64,000 nt of DNA from an uncultured Clostridia bacterium (GCA_947165425.1 CAMVAJ010000001.1:89663-153662), one strand, 5' to 3'; positions 40,647 through 52,760 are shown, counted from the stretch's first letter. The notes: generated by a model from the sequence alone, not told the origin. A program made the numbers and translations.

Positions 40647-42050
40647 CTACGCAAGCTGTATACGTTCACCCAACAGCGTGTTGTTTTTCTGCCCCGTGAT
40701 TCGGACGGATACAATCTGCCCGATATCCGTCTCGTCGCCAGTAAAGGTGATCGAAATCCCGTGCTCGCCTTTCCCGGAGACCTGACGGTCAGACCGCTTT
40801 GACAATCCCTCGACCAATACGCGCTCTGTCTGATCCATGAAGCGGGCCATCCTTTCGCGCTGCCTTTTTTCCTGCAGCGCGATCAGGCGCTGGATCCGGG
40901 CTGTGCTGATTTCGCCCGGGATCTGTCCTGGCAGCCCCGCGGCTCTCGTCCCCGTGCGCGGCGAATAGATGAATGTGAAGGCGGAGTCATATCCAACCTC
41001 ATCGACCAGAGACAGCGTATCCTCAAACTGCGCTTCCGTCTCCCCCGGATATCCGACGATGATGTCCGTGGAGAGGCCGATCCCCGGCACCGCCTCGCGG
41101 AGCGATCGGACACGGTTCAGATAGACCTCTCTGGTGTATTGCCGGTTCATCTGTCGAAGGATCTCATTGTTCCCGGACTGTACCGGAAGGTGAAACTGAG
41201 GCAACACATGGCGGCAGTCCGCCATGGCCTGGATCAGCTCGTCCGAGAGATCCTTGGGATGGGAGGTCATGAAGCGGATCCGCTCTATCCCCAGCGCGTC
41301 GATTTCGCGCAGCAGCGTCGGGAAATCGGTTCCGGAGCCCTTTCCGTAGCTGTTGACGTTTTGCCCCAGCAGCATGATCTCCTTCACGCCGCTGTCCTTC
41401 AGGCCCTGAGCCTCGCGGAGAATATCCTCCATGCGCCGGGAGCGCTCTCTGCCTCTGACATAGGGGACAATGCAATAGGAACAGAAGTTGTCACAGCCGT
41501 ACATAATGGTCAGATACGCGGCGTCGCGGCGAAGCCTGCGCACCGGCAGACCCTCCGCGATGCTGTCTTCCTCCTCCACGTCGACCAAAGGCCGCCGCTG
41601 CTCAATCGCACGTGCAAAAAGCTCAGGGAAGCGATACAGATTCGAGGTGCCGAAGGCGAGGTCCACAAAGCGGTATTGCTTCATCAGCTTCTCCGCCATG
41701 CCGGGCTCCTGGACCATGCATCCGCATACGCCGATCATCAGATTGGGGCGCTGCTTGCGCACTTCCTTCAGCCATGTCACATTCCCCAGCGCGCGGCGTT
41801 CCGCGTTGTCCCTGACGCAACAGGTGTTGAAGAGCACAAAATCCGCTTCCTCGCGAGCCTCTGCCGGCTGGAGACCCATTTCCTCGAGCATGCCGGCAAG
41901 CTTTTCACTGTCATGCGCGTTCATCTGACAGCCGTAGGTGACGATGTGGTAGGTGCGTGGACGCTCCTTCATGTCCCGCACCTGCGCCATCCAGCTGCGC
42001 TGTTCTTCGATCTGGACAGGCGTGACCTGCACATTGTTGCGCTCCGCCAT
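40647..42050 (-). CDS. miaB: tRNA-2-methylthio-N6-dimethylallyladenosine synthase
   Basis: TYGCQMNAHDSEKLAGML; radical SAM CDNFCSYC; TRAM domain. Confidence 0.95.
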   Translation of the reverse strand: MAERNNVQVTPVQIEEQRSWMAQVRDMKERPRTYHIVTYGCQMNAHDSEKLAGMLEEMGLQPAEAREEADFVLFNTCCVRDNAERRALGNVTWLKEVRKQRPNLMIGVCGCMVQEPGMAEKLMKQYRFVDLAFGTSNLYRFPELFARAIEQRRPLVDVEEEDSIAEGLPVRRLRRDAAYLTIMYGCDNFCSYCIVPYVRGRERSRRMEDILREAQGLKDSGVKEIMLLGQNVNSYGKGSGTDFPTLLREIDALGIERIRFMTSHPKDLSDELIQAMADCRHVLPQFHLPVQSGNNEILRQMNRQYTREVYLNRVRSLREAVPGIGLSTDIIVGYPGETEAQFEDTLSLVDEVGYDSAFTFIYSPRTGTRAAGLPGQIPGEISTARIQRLIALQEKRQRERMARFMDQTERVLVEGLSKRSDRQVSGKGEHGISITFTGDETDIGQIVSVRITGQKNNTLLGERIQLA

Positions 42051-42063
42051 GGTCTGACTCCTT

Positions 42064-43224
42064 CTATGCTTCAACTTTTGAGCGTTTTTTGCTCTGCTCC
42101 ATCATCTCCCGAAGGGAGATCCGCGTCCGTCTGCGCGTCATTTCGATCAGTCCGAGGCTGGTATAGCCGTGGATCACCGTCTTTTCCCGATCCTGCGCAA
42201 ACGCTTCCCGAAGCGCGGTCAGGACCGCCTCGCGATCCCGCTCCTCCGTCATATCGATCATATCGATGATCAAAATGCCGCCCAGCGCGCGCAGGCGAAC
42301 CTGCCGTGCGATCTCCGCGCAGGCTTCCCGGTTGACCTTTGTCAGGTTTTGCTCCATGCGCTGCTTCCCGGTGAACTTGGCCGTGTTTACGTCGATGACG
42401 GTCAGCGCTTCACACTCGTCGATGACAAGATTTGCGCCGCTTTTCAGCCAAACCCTTCTCTGCATCGCCTCGTGAAGCTTCTCAGGTACGCCTGCGGTCT
42501 GAAGCGGATCGGCTTCAACCAGCCGGACCGGACACATCGATCCAACCGCTTCCACAATGGAGGGATCGTCTGTGATGACGGCGTCCACCCCACGCGGGAG
42601 ATAGTCCTTCATGAGATTCTCCAGCATGGCATCCTTCTCCGACAAGAGAACGGCGCCGACGGGCGCGGCGGAGGCGGCTTTGGAGAGCTGCTGCCAGGTA
42701 TGCTGCAGCTGCGCGATCTCAGCATCGACTGCATCAGACTCCGCGGTTTGACACGCGGTCCGCATCACCAGGCCGAATTGCCCGGCAGCTCTCTCCCGGC
42801 CCCATTGACGCCACCGGTCGGCGCATGGGGCCTCCATTTTCGCCGACGCGCCGACGAAACGGTTCATCGGCATGTACAGGACATATTCGCCCTTGAGCGC
42901 ACAATCGCGGCTCAGAAAGGCGCCCTTCTCGCCGTGCGCCTCCCTTATGATCTGAACAAGCACGCGGTCGCCTGAGCGGAGACGCGCCTCCCCATGAAAG
43001 CTGTCGCTTTTCTCCTTCAGCGGAAGAAACCCATTCCTCTCCTCGCCGATGGAGACGAAGGCGGCATCCATCCCGGAGATGACCCGCTCAACCCGGCCCA
43101 GAACGAGATCTCCGGCACTGCGCACTGTAGAGTCCTTTCCCCGCATATACTCGCAGAGCCGGCCGTTCTCCATCACGGCGATCTCACGGGGCGATGCGCG
43201 GCTGACAAGTATCTCCCGCATCAC
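42064..43224 (-). CDS. Rne/Rng family ribonuclease
   Basis: LGRVERVISGMDAAFVSIGEERNGFL; DECEALTVIDVNTAKFTG; GGILIIDMIDM. Confidence 0.92.
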   Translation of the reverse strand: MMREILVSRASPREIAVMENGRLCEYMRGKDSTVRSAGDLVLGRVERVISGMDAAFVSIGEERNGFLPLKEKSDSFHGEARLRSGDRVLVQIIREAHGEKGAFLSRDCALKGEYVLYMPMNRFVGASAKMEAPCADRWRQWGRERAAGQFGLVMRTACQTAESDAVDAEIAQLQHTWQQLSKAASAAPVGAVLLSEKDAMLENLMKDYLPRGVDAVITDDPSIVEAVGSMCPVRLVEADPLQTAGVPEKLHEAMQRRVWLKSGANLVIDECEALTVIDVNTAKFTGKQRMEQNLTKVNREACAEIARQVRLRALGGILIIDMIDMTEERDREAVLTALREAFAQDREKTVIHGYTSLGLIEMTRRRTRISLREMMEQSKKRSKVEA

Positions 43225-43895
43225 AGGTCCTCCAGCGGGACGCGGCGACCGGAAGCGTCGGTCCCCAACAGCGCCGTCCTGATGATCCGGCAGCGGCCCG
43301 GTTCAAGTCCAGCAAAGGCATAGAGCGTTGTCAGGAGCATGGCGGGTTTGCAGCTCTCCCGCTCTGTCAGCGCCAGCTCCGCAAACAGTCCGTCGTCCTC
43401 TACCCTCAGGTCGTAAATCAGCGGACGAATATCACAGGGCTTGATGCCGCTCTTGGTTTTGCGGTCCGTGATGATTTCGGTCTGTTCAAGATAGGCTGAG
43501 AGCTTCTCCTCAATGAGCTTTCTGTCTCCGTCCGGCAGGGCAATATGATACCGCGCCGCGCTTACCATGGACATGGTCGCGGGGTGGGTATCCTCGATCA
43601 GTCTGGCGGAGGTCAGCTGCATCTCGGGCGGGAGCGCCGCGTTGAGTCTGGTCATGAATTCCTCGGGTTCGATCTCGCCTGCCAATGAGACCTCCATGAT
43701 CTCCCGCTGCCCGACCGCGCCCACCGAGAGCGCGGAGGCAAAGGTCAGCAGCATATGGGGGTTGAATCCCTTGGAATAATCCGCCGGGATGCCGCTGCGC
43801 CGCAGGGCGCGCTGCATCGCGCGGAGAATATCGAGATGTCCAATGTGCCGGATGCGTTCATCCTTGCGAAATGTGGCCAGCATCCGCAATGGCAC
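43221..43895 (-). CDS. TIGR03936-type radical SAM-associated protein (DUF2344)
   Basis: RMLATFRKDERIRHIGHLDILRAMQRALRRSGIPADYSKGFNPHMLLTFA. Confidence 0.9.
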   Translation of the reverse strand: MPLRMLATFRKDERIRHIGHLDILRAMQRALRRSGIPADYSKGFNPHMLLTFASALSVGAVGQREIMEVSLAGEIEPEEFMTRLNAALPPEMQLTSARLIEDTHPATMSMVSAARYHIALPDGDRKLIEEKLSAYLEQTEIITDRKTKSGIKPCDIRPLIYDLRVEDDGLFAELALTERESCKPAMLLTTLYAFAGLEPGRCRIIRTALLGTDASGRRVPLEDL

Positions 43896-45741
43896 ACACC
43901 CCCTTCCATCTGTTCAGACCGCAGCCGTTGCAGCCTTGACGGCAGTCCCTGGTGGTCTTCTCCTGAAGCGCCTTTTCGTATTCATGCCACAGAAAGCGGC
44001 GGTCGATGCCGCTGTCGATAATCTCCCACGGCAGCCGCTCGTCCTTTTCGCGGCGGCGGTAGGCGTACCACTCCGGATCAAGACCTGCGATTTCAAAGGC
44101 TTTCATCCAGCGCTCAAAGGAGAAGACGTCGCTCCAGCCGTCGAGAATGCAGCCGAGATCCGCCGCGGCCCGAAGGACGCTCCCAATCCGACGGTCTCCG
44201 CGAGAAAAGCACGCCTCGAGATAGCTCAGCTCCGGCGTATGATAGTTGAAATTCACGCCTTTTACGCCGCGAAACTTTTCTTTCAGGTAGGCCTGCTTGG
44301 CCTTCAGCGTCTCCTGCGTATCCTGCGGCTCCCACTGGAACGGGGTGACGGGCTTGGGTACAAAGCTTGAGGCCGAAACGGTGACGCGCAGGCCCTTGGC
44401 CCGCTTGTCTTTCGGAACCGAGAAGTAACAGCGAACGACCTTCTGCGCCAGATCGACGATGCCGTCCAGGTCTTCGTAGGTCTCGGTCGGCAGGCCAATC
44501 ATGAAATAGAGCTTGACAGAGGACCAGCCGCCCATGAAAGCGTCGGTCACCTTCTCGATCAGATCCGCTTCCGTCACGCCCTTGTTGATCACATCGCGCA
44601 GGCGCTGGGTTCCCGCCTCCGGTGCAAAAGTCAGAGAGGTCTTCTTGGCTTTCTGCGTCTCCTCAAGGGACTCTTTCAGCACGCTGTCGATTCTCAGGGA
44701 AGGCAGCGAAATACTCACCCGCTCCTTCGACATGTCGCGCATCAGGGCGCGAATCAGCTCAGGCAGACAGGTATAGTCGCCGGAGGAGAGGCTGGAGAGG
44801 GAGATCTCCTCATAGCCGGTTGCGCGCTCCAAATCCATCGCGAGGCTGCGCAGCGTCTCCAGGCTGCGCTCACGGACCGGCCGGTAAATCATGCCCGCCT
44901 GGCAGAATCGGCATCCGCGCGTACAGCCGCGCATGATTTCCAGCATGATCCGGTCAAATACCACTTCCGTGTACGGAACCGGAAAGCTGCGCGGATAGTA
45001 AGCGCCGTCGAGATCCGTCACAACGCAGCGCGGAACGGAAGCGGGCGCCTCGGGACAATTGGGAACGATCTCTGTCACGGTGCCGTCGTCCGCGTAGCGC
45101 ACGTCGTACAGGCTCGGCACATAGACACCGTGGATGCCGGCCAGTTTTTTAAACAGGGTTTCCCTGGGCTCGCCGCTGGGCTTCCAGTCGCGAACCGCTG
45201 CGGTGACCTCCAGCGTAACCTCCTCGCCGTCTCCGATCATGAACGCGTCGATAAAATCCGCAAGCGGCTCAGGATTGAAAGCACAGGGTCCCCCGGCGAC
45301 CACAATCGGTTCATCCCGCCCGCGTTCGGAGGCCAGCTCCGTGACGTTCCCCAGGCGCAGCATGGCGATGATGTTGGAATAGCTCATCTCATACTGCAGC
45401 GTGAAACCGATCATGTCAAAGTCACACAGCGGCATCCGGCTCTCCATCGAGAAGAGCGGCACGTGCTCTTTCTCCATCAGCTCTTTCATGTCCAGCCAGG
45501 GCATGAAAAAACGCTCGCACAGCTGATCCGGTTCCTGGTTGACAAGGCCGTAGAGAATCTTCATGCCGAGGTGGCTCATGCCGACTTCATAGGTGTCCGG
45601 GAAACAGAAACCATAGTGCAGCCTGACACTGTCCCATGGCTTTCGGATGGCGTTCATCTCGCCGCCCGTATAGCGCGGTGCTTTCTGAACCTGCTCCAGC
45701 ATCGCTTCGATTCTTTCGTTCATCAAACGGTAGTCTGCCAC
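43858..45741 (-). CDS. TIGR03960-type B12-binding domain radical SAM protein; probable GTG start
   Basis: FCFPDTYEVGMSHLGMKILYGLVN; radical SAM GCTRGCRFCQAG; AGGAGA RBS before GTG 45741. Confidence 0.9.
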   Translation of the reverse strand: MADYRLMNERIEAMLEQVQKAPRYTGGEMNAIRKPWDSVRLHYGFCFPDTYEVGMSHLGMKILYGLVNQEPDQLCERFFMPWLDMKELMEKEHVPLFSMESRMPLCDFDMIGFTLQYEMSYSNIIAMLRLGNVTELASERGRDEPIVVAGGPCAFNPEPLADFIDAFMIGDGEEVTLEVTAAVRDWKPSGEPRETLFKKLAGIHGVYVPSLYDVRYADDGTVTEIVPNCPEAPASVPRCVVTDLDGAYYPRSFPVPYTEVVFDRIMLEIMRGCTRGCRFCQAGMIYRPVRERSLETLRSLAMDLERATGYEEISLSSLSSGDYTCLPELIRALMRDMSKERVSISLPSLRIDSVLKESLEETQKAKKTSLTFAPEAGTQRLRDVINKGVTEADLIEKVTDAFMGGWSSVKLYFMIGLPTETYEDLDGIVDLAQKVVRCYFSVPKDKRAKGLRVTVSASSFVPKPVTPFQWEPQDTQETLKAKQAYLKEKFRGVKGVNFNYHTPELSYLEACFSRGDRRIGSVLRAAADLGCILDGWSDVFSFERWMKAFEIAGLDPEWYAYRRREKDERLPWEIIDSGIDRRFLWHEYEKALQEKTTRDCRQGCNGCGLNRWKGVCAIADAGHISQG

Positions 45742-45784
45742 GTTTGTATCTCCTTGCGGTTTTGCTGCCCAAACGATCCGAGGA

Positions 45785-46684
45785 TCAGTCATAGCCCAGG
45801 TTCTTGAGATCCTCTTTCCGGTTTCGCCAGTCCGGGCGGACCTTTACCCACAGCTTCAGATTCACGTGCGTGCCGAGTAGCCGCTCGATCTCGCGGCGCG
45901 CGTCGGTTCCGATCTCCCGGAGCATCGCGCCGCCGCGTCCGATGATGATGCCCTTATGCGTGTCCTTCTCGCAGTAGAGGGTCGCATCGATCTCGGTCAG
46001 CCCTTCGCGGGCATCCTGAATCCGCATCATTTCCACGCCGATGCCATGGGGCACCTCGTCGCGCAGGTGCCGCAGCGCCTGCTCCCGTATCAGCTCCGCG
46101 CACAGAAGACGCTCGGGCTGATCGGTAATGGCGTCGTCCGGGAAATACTTCGGTCCCTCCGGCAGAACGCGAATCAGCTCGCACTTCAGCTCCTCCAGCC
46201 CGTCGCCGGTTTTCGCGCTGACCGGGATGATGGCGTCGAAGCCCTTTCCGTTGAAGCGGGCCATTTCGGCGAGCAGCGCTTCGCGGGGTTTGAGATCGAT
46301 CTTGTTCAGGACGAGCAGCTTGGGGCCATGCTGCGCGGCCATCTCGTCCGCGATCTTGAGATCGCGCTCGGTCACGTTCGACGCATCCACCAGGACGACC
46401 AGGGCGTCCATCCCGTCCAGCGCGTCCTTGACGGCTTTCATCATATAGTCGCCGAGCTGTGTTCTCGGCTGGTGAATGCCGGGCGTATCCAAAAAAACGA
46501 TCTGGCTGTCATCGCTGGTCAGAATGCCCATCAGGCGGTTGCGGGTTGTCTGAGGACGCGGGGAGACGATGGCGATCTTCTCGCCGATCATGGCGTTCAT
46601 CAGCGTGGACTTTCCGACGTTGGGGCGGCCCACAATGGTCACAAAGCCTGAGTGAAAGGCGGGCTTATTGGGCTGGTTTGTCAT
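45785..46684 (-). CDS. era: GTPase Era
   Basis: GRPNVGKSTLMNAMIGEKIAIVSPRPQTTRNRLMGI; KH domain KGIIIGRGGAMLREIGTDARREIE. Confidence 0.96.
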   Translation of the reverse strand: MTNQPNKPAFHSGFVTIVGRPNVGKSTLMNAMIGEKIAIVSPRPQTTRNRLMGILTSDDSQIVFLDTPGIHQPRTQLGDYMMKAVKDALDGMDALVVLVDASNVTERDLKIADEMAAQHGPKLLVLNKIDLKPREALLAEMARFNGKGFDAIIPVSAKTGDGLEELKCELIRVLPEGPKYFPDDAITDQPERLLCAELIREQALRHLRDEVPHGIGVEMMRIQDAREGLTEIDATLYCEKDTHKGIIIGRGGAMLREIGTDARREIERLLGTHVNLKLWVKVRPDWRNRKEDLKNLGYD

Positions 46685-46700
46685 GAAGCAGACTCCTCGT

Positions 46701-47600
46701 TCAATGATCTGTTTGCGGTAATTCATTGGGGCCGAATCCATGGGGCAGCAGCGTGGAGAGGGGCGCCTCCTCCACGTGATCCCCCCAGGTCACAAGAACA
46801 CGGATGCCGGGCGCGAACTCGTTCAGCACCTGACGGCATGCACCGCACGGCCACGGCGCGGCGTCATAAGCCGCGATGGCGATGGCTGTAAAAGACGTCG
46901 CGCCTTCGCTGACAGCCTTGAATACCGCGGTTCGCTCCGCGCAGTTTGTCAGACCGTAGGAGGCGTTCTCAATATTGCAGCCGGTGAAGACGCGCCCGTC
47001 ATCGGCCAGGATCGCAGCCCCGACCGCGTAATGAGAATAGGGGCAATAGCTGCGCTTCAGCATCTCTCTGGCCATCTGCAGGAGCGTCTCATCCGGGATC
47101 TGCGTATCATCGCGGCCGATGCCGATTTCAGACAGAATCTTTTCCTCCATCTCACGCATCCTTCTCTTGTCGTCATCCTCGATGTGGTCATAGCCGAAAA
47201 GGTGGCAGAGCCCGTGCACCAGGAGATAGGCTGCCTCCCGCTGAGGACTGTGCCCATATTCCTTCGCCTGCGAGAGAATGTGCTCTGTCGAGATGATTAG
47301 ATCGCCCAGCGCGCAGGCGCCGGTTTCATCGTCGTAATTCATCTGCAGATGCTTTGGCGCGTTTCCTGCCGTCCGGCCCGCAGGATAGGTATTCAGCGGG
47401 AAGGAGAGCACATCCGTCGCTTTGTCGATGCCGCGGTAAGCGCGGTTGATCTCCCGGATCGCCTCGTCGCTGCAGAGCCGGATATCGACAGAGCATGGGA
47501 GCGTAACGCCCTCGCACCTCAATGCGGTATCCGCGGCATGCTGCATCAGGGACGTCAGCCAGGTATCCGCGGCGCTGTCAAGCTGCCAGTTCAGGATCAT
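46701..47600 (-). CDS. Fused YbeY endoribonuclease - cytidine deaminase
   Basis: N-terminal YbeY HGLCHLFGYDH; C-terminal Cdd GCNIENASYGLTNCAERTA and PCGACRQVLNEF in one uninterrupted 299-aa frame. Confidence 0.9.
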   Translation of the reverse strand: MILNWQLDSAADTWLTSLMQHAADTALRCEGVTLPCSVDIRLCSDEAIREINRAYRGIDKATDVLSFPLNTYPAGRTAGNAPKHLQMNYDDETGACALGDLIISTEHILSQAKEYGHSPQREAAYLLVHGLCHLFGYDHIEDDDKRRMREMEEKILSEIGIGRDDTQIPDETLLQMAREMLKRSYCPYSHYAVGAAILADDGRVFTGCNIENASYGLTNCAERTAVFKAVSEGATSFTAIAIAAYDAAPWPCGACRQVLNEFAPGIRVLVTWGDHVEEAPLSTLLPHGFGPNELPQTDH

Positions 47601-49884
47601 TCCTTTTCCTCCCGTGGAGACGCGCCGCCGTTGTTTTCCTCACTTGGGTGCGCTGCTTCTGGTTCGCTGCCTTCCTCGGCTGCGGGCGACTCGCTGCGCT
47701 CCTCCACCTCGGACATGAAAGCGCCCCGCTTCGGGATTTCTGTCTTGGGATACTCGATCCGCTCGTGGAAAGCGCCGTTGAGAACCTTGTTAAAGGCTTC
47801 GCAGATCCCGTCGATATCGCGAAGACTCAGCGGACAGTTGCTGAGCTGTCCGTCTTCCAGCTTGCCGCGCACAAGCCGCTCGATGGCCTCCTGAATGCTT
47901 TGCGGCGTATGGGTCGGCATGGAGCGAACGGCCGCTTCGATGGTGTCGGCCAGCATGACGATCGCCGCCTCCTTGGTGGAAGGGCGCGGGCCTGCGTAGC
48001 GGAAATCGGCGATGTCGACCGGTTTTCCGTCGGACATCTGCAGCGCCTTGTGATAGAAGAACATGGTCGGGGTATCGCCGTGATGCTCCTGGATGATCTG
48101 CTGGATCTCGATCGGGAGGCGATACTTCTGTGCCAGCTGAACGCCGTCCTTGGTGTGCGAGGTGATGATGGCTGCGGCGACATAGGGGTCCGGCACATCC
48201 AGCGGGTTGTCCCCCACCTGGTTTTCCTTAAAGTACTGGGGCCGCTTGAGCTTTCCGACGTCGTGGAAATAGGCGCCGGTCCGGGCCAGAATCGGGTTTG
48301 CGCCGATCCTCTCCGCAGCCGCCTCTGCCAGATTCGCCACAATGATGGCGTGATGGTACGTGCCAGAAGCCTCCAGCAGGAGCCTGCGCAGAAGCGGATG
48401 GTTCGGATTCGCCAGCTCAAGCAGCTTGCTCGGCGTGGCGAGGTTGAAGACGGACTCGAAGACCGGCTGCAATCCCACCGAGATGATGCCGGCGATGATC
48501 CCGCCCGCGAGCGCATAGAGCGCTTCGGGAGCCAGAACAGAATAGTTGATGGACGTCATCAGACCCAATACGATCAGGCAGACAATATTGATGACGCCAA
48601 CAAGCGCGCCGCAGACCATGGTGCGCAGACGCTGAGGCCGTCCGTGCAGGAAGAAAACGGAGAAGCATCCGCCGATCAGAAGCATCAGCAGTGTGCTGAT
48701 CAGCTGAGCCTGGCTGGTGGCGCTGTCGCCGGCGGCCAGGCCGGTGAGCAGAACGCCCATGGTCACGGTGGCCGGCAGACCTGCCTTCCAGCCTAAAAGC
48801 ACCGTCGCGAGCATGCTTGCCAGAACCAGCGGCGCAAAGTAAACCTGCATCAGCTTAACCGCCACCGCACAGAGCGCCGTGGAGATCGCGATCACCGAGA
48901 CCATGACGGCGGTCTTGCGGGGCTCATGCAGCGCCTCGGGCAGGAGAAGCCGCAGCAGCAGCGCGAGAATCGCAACGGCCATGGCCGTCAGAATCAGGAC
49001 GCCGCCATAGGCGGAGAGATCGACCTTCTCATCCTGCAGCAGGCCCAGCGCCCGGACAACCTCGTATTGGTTCTGCCGGATGATCTCTCCCGTGCGGATG
49101 ATGTTTTGCCCCTGAAGGTAAACGACCGGCTCCACCGCGTCCATGGCGCGCTGGCGGGCTGCGTCCGTCGCGTCCTGATCGATCACTAAGTTTGGCTGAA
49201 GCGCGGCAGTCAGCACCGTTGTAAGCACATTCTGGTTCAGGGAGATATCGACGCGATAGCCGACGATCTGCCGGATCGTGCTGTTCGCCTCGCTGACGCG
49301 TCCCTCGCGGATGCCGGTGTTCAAAGAATTTTGAACGGCCGTTGTGACGGTTGAGATCATGGTCTCAATGTCGGCGGATTCGGCGCGAAGGAGCGTAATG
49401 ATCTGATATCGGCTCAGCGTGATCGTATTGAGCAGCGTCTGAGCGTACTGCAGCTCCTCGTCCGAGAAGGTCCGCGTGCGGACCGAATCGGGCGTGTCGT
49501 CCTCGTTCCGCAGCGTGAGGCCGTACTGCTGCACTTTGCGCAGATCATCGAATATCTGAGAGAGCGTGGTCAGCACCATGTCGGAAACGCCCTCGTTGAG
49601 ACGATAGCTTGGCTCCACGGCGTTGGCGGCCGTTCGCTTGGCGTCCTGCGTGGCGATTTCATCGACCACGTCCTTCGTCGCCGCGATGGTCTGGCGGGAG
49701 ATGCTGCCGACGGTCAGGGCATACCGCTCCGGCGCGCACGCGAGCGAGAGGGTAAGCGAAAGAATGATCCAGCCCAGGAGGAGGATCCAGCAGCATCTCG
49801 CCGAGGCGGTATGAAACCATGATTTCAATCTCGACAGCAAAGCGGTGTTCTTGCCCTTGGCTCGCTTTCCTCGCTCAGGTTTAC

Positions 49885-49888
<4 letters not shown>
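47597..49888 (-). CDS. 7TM-HD family phosphohydrolase (PgpH/YqfF-like)
   Basis: Extracellular 7TMR-HDED region, multiple TMs, HD motif SGTYHHAIIVANLAEAAAERIGAN...ARTGAYFHDVGKLKRP. Confidence 0.92.
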
Positions 49889-50892
<1,004 letters not shown>

Positions 50893-51097
50893 TGCGCTTT
50901 ATTTGCCTCGCCGGTGAAGGCTCGACAGCGCATTTGATTCCAGATAAATGATAGCAGGAAGTCGGGAAATGTCAAGCGTTTCATCATCCGCCAGGGGCAG
51001 CCGCGGACGAGCGGCGGACCTCTTGATAAGGCGGGGACCCATCCTGAGAAAAAGCCAGGATCTACAGACAGAAGAATGCCGGTTTCAATTTTGGTTT

Positions 51098-51131
51098 TCG
51101 GATTGACAATCCGATTTGTCTGCGGTATTCT
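51098..51131 (+). promoter_or_regulatory. Sigma-A promoter with palindrome covering the -35 element
   Basis: TCGGAT-TGACA-ATCCGA palindrome; TTGACA - 17 nt - TATTCT. Confidence 0.65.
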
Positions 51132-51205
51132 TCTCTCTGTTAAAATACTGTGGAATTCATTTTCTCAGATATACGGAATCCAGTACAACAAATGAGGAGG
51201 CACTT

Positions 51206-52714
51206 ATGCTTTCACGTGTAACTGCGCTGCTGCTGATTCTCTGCCTTGCTCTGCTTATTCCCGGGCAGATGACCGCGGCGGAAGGATCTCCTGTGATGGC
51301 CGGATTTGACGAGGCGTCCTCCGGCCACGACTGGAACAATAACCGTTTCTTCCTCATGATGGAGGAAAAGACTGGGCAATCATTTCAATACAGGCAGTTT
51401 AAAGACGCGGCGGAGTATACGCAATGGAAAGCCGGCCTTGCGCCTGGCGCCGACCTGCCTGCCGTCCTGTTCAAGGCGGCGCTCACCGATGCGGAAACCG
51501 TGAGGCTCTATGAAAACGGTGTTCTGATGGATATGAAACCGCTGCTGGCGGAGCACGCGCCGAATCTGTGGGCGCTGCTGCAGGCTAATCCGGCCGTCAT
51601 GCAGGCCGTCACCCTGCCGGACGGGGCCATCGCCGCGCTGCCGATGATCGATCCGATGCCGAGCAATAACCTGATCTGGATCAATCAGAGATGGCTGACG
51701 GTGCTCAATCTGGAGATGCCCACAACCATCGAGGCGCTCACCGACGTGCTTCGCGCATTCAAAACACAGGATCCCAATCGAAACGGCCGGGCGGACGAGA
51801 TTCCGATGACCTTTACCGGCCTGTGGGACCTCAGGTTCCTGCAGCACGCGTTCGGCTTGATCATGAACGACCGATATCTCGGCACGGATGACAGCGGGAC
51901 CTGTGTCTCGCTGCTGACAGACGCCCGAAACCGCGCCTTCCTGACGTGGCTTGCGCAGCTCTGGTCCGAGGAGCTGATCGACCGGAACGGCTTTACCTCC
52001 GGCGATACCCTCCGAAAAATCACAGACACCAACGCGACGGTGCCCTACGGCGTGGTGTTCGGGCCCACCGCGCTCCAGCTCCTCCCCGCCTCGGCGGCAG
52101 ACAGTTTTGTGCCGCTGGAGCCGCTGGCCTTTGAGGGGAAAACGGTCTATCGCTCTCTGCTGGGCCCCATGACCAAGGGAACCTTTGCGATCACGACGGC
52201 CTGTGCGGATCCGGCGGCGATGCTTGAATGGATTGATTTCCTCTACACGGAGGAGGGCTGCTATCTCTCCCGGGCCGGACAAAAGGACATCGATTACGAG
52301 GTCCACGAGGATGGCACCTGGTCCTGGCTGTACAGCGCGGAGGATGTGATGAACATCGTGATGACGGAGGACACCATCGCGGACGGGAGCGCCACACCCG
52401 GCTATGTCTCTCCGAGCTATCAGCTGGCCTTTGACGACGACGCGACCCATCGGCAGCTGGAGCGCATCTATGCGCTGGCGTCCAAATCCGTTGAACCGAT
52501 TCCCCAAATTTATCTCACGGACGAAGAACGAGAGAAATTCGACGCCATCTGGCCGGCGATCTCGGAATACTGCGAGACCCAGATGACCTGGTTCATCACC
52601 GGAGATCAGAAGCTGGATGATGATACCTGGAATGCGTTCTGTCAGAAAGCGCGGGAACTGGGCATCGATGAGATCGCGGCCATCTATCAGAGCGCGCTGC
52701 ATCGTGCGCAATAA
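51206..52714 (+). CDS. Extracellular solute-binding protein (family 1-like), not next to permease genes
   Basis: Signal peptide; SBP-like features (DPNRNGRADEIPMTFTG, WIDFLYTEEGCYLSRAGQKDIDYEVHEDGTW); AGGAGG RBS. Confidence 0.75.
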   Translation: MLSRVTALLLILCLALLIPGQMTAAEGSPVMAGFDEASSGHDWNNNRFFLMMEEKTGQSFQYRQFKDAAEYTQWKAGLAPGADLPAVLFKAALTDAETVRLYENGVLMDMKPLLAEHAPNLWALLQANPAVMQAVTLPDGAIAALPMIDPMPSNNLIWINQRWLTVLNLEMPTTIEALTDVLRAFKTQDPNRNGRADEIPMTFTGLWDLRFLQHAFGLIMNDRYLGTDDSGTCVSLLTDARNRAFLTWLAQLWSEELIDRNGFTSGDTLRKITDTNATVPYGVVFGPTALQLLPASAADSFVPLEPLAFEGKTVYRSLLGPMTKGTFAITTACADPAAMLEWIDFLYTEEGCYLSRAGQKDIDYEVHEDGTWSWLYSAEDVMNIVMTEDTIADGSATPGYVSPSYQLAFDDDATHRQLERIYALASKSVEPIPQIYLTDEEREKFDAIWPAISEYCETQMTWFITGDQKLDDDTWNAFCQKARELGIDEIAAIYQSALHRAQ

Positions 52715-52760
52715 ACCTGTACACCCTGAACATTGAAAGCCTGAATGGGAGGAACTTACC

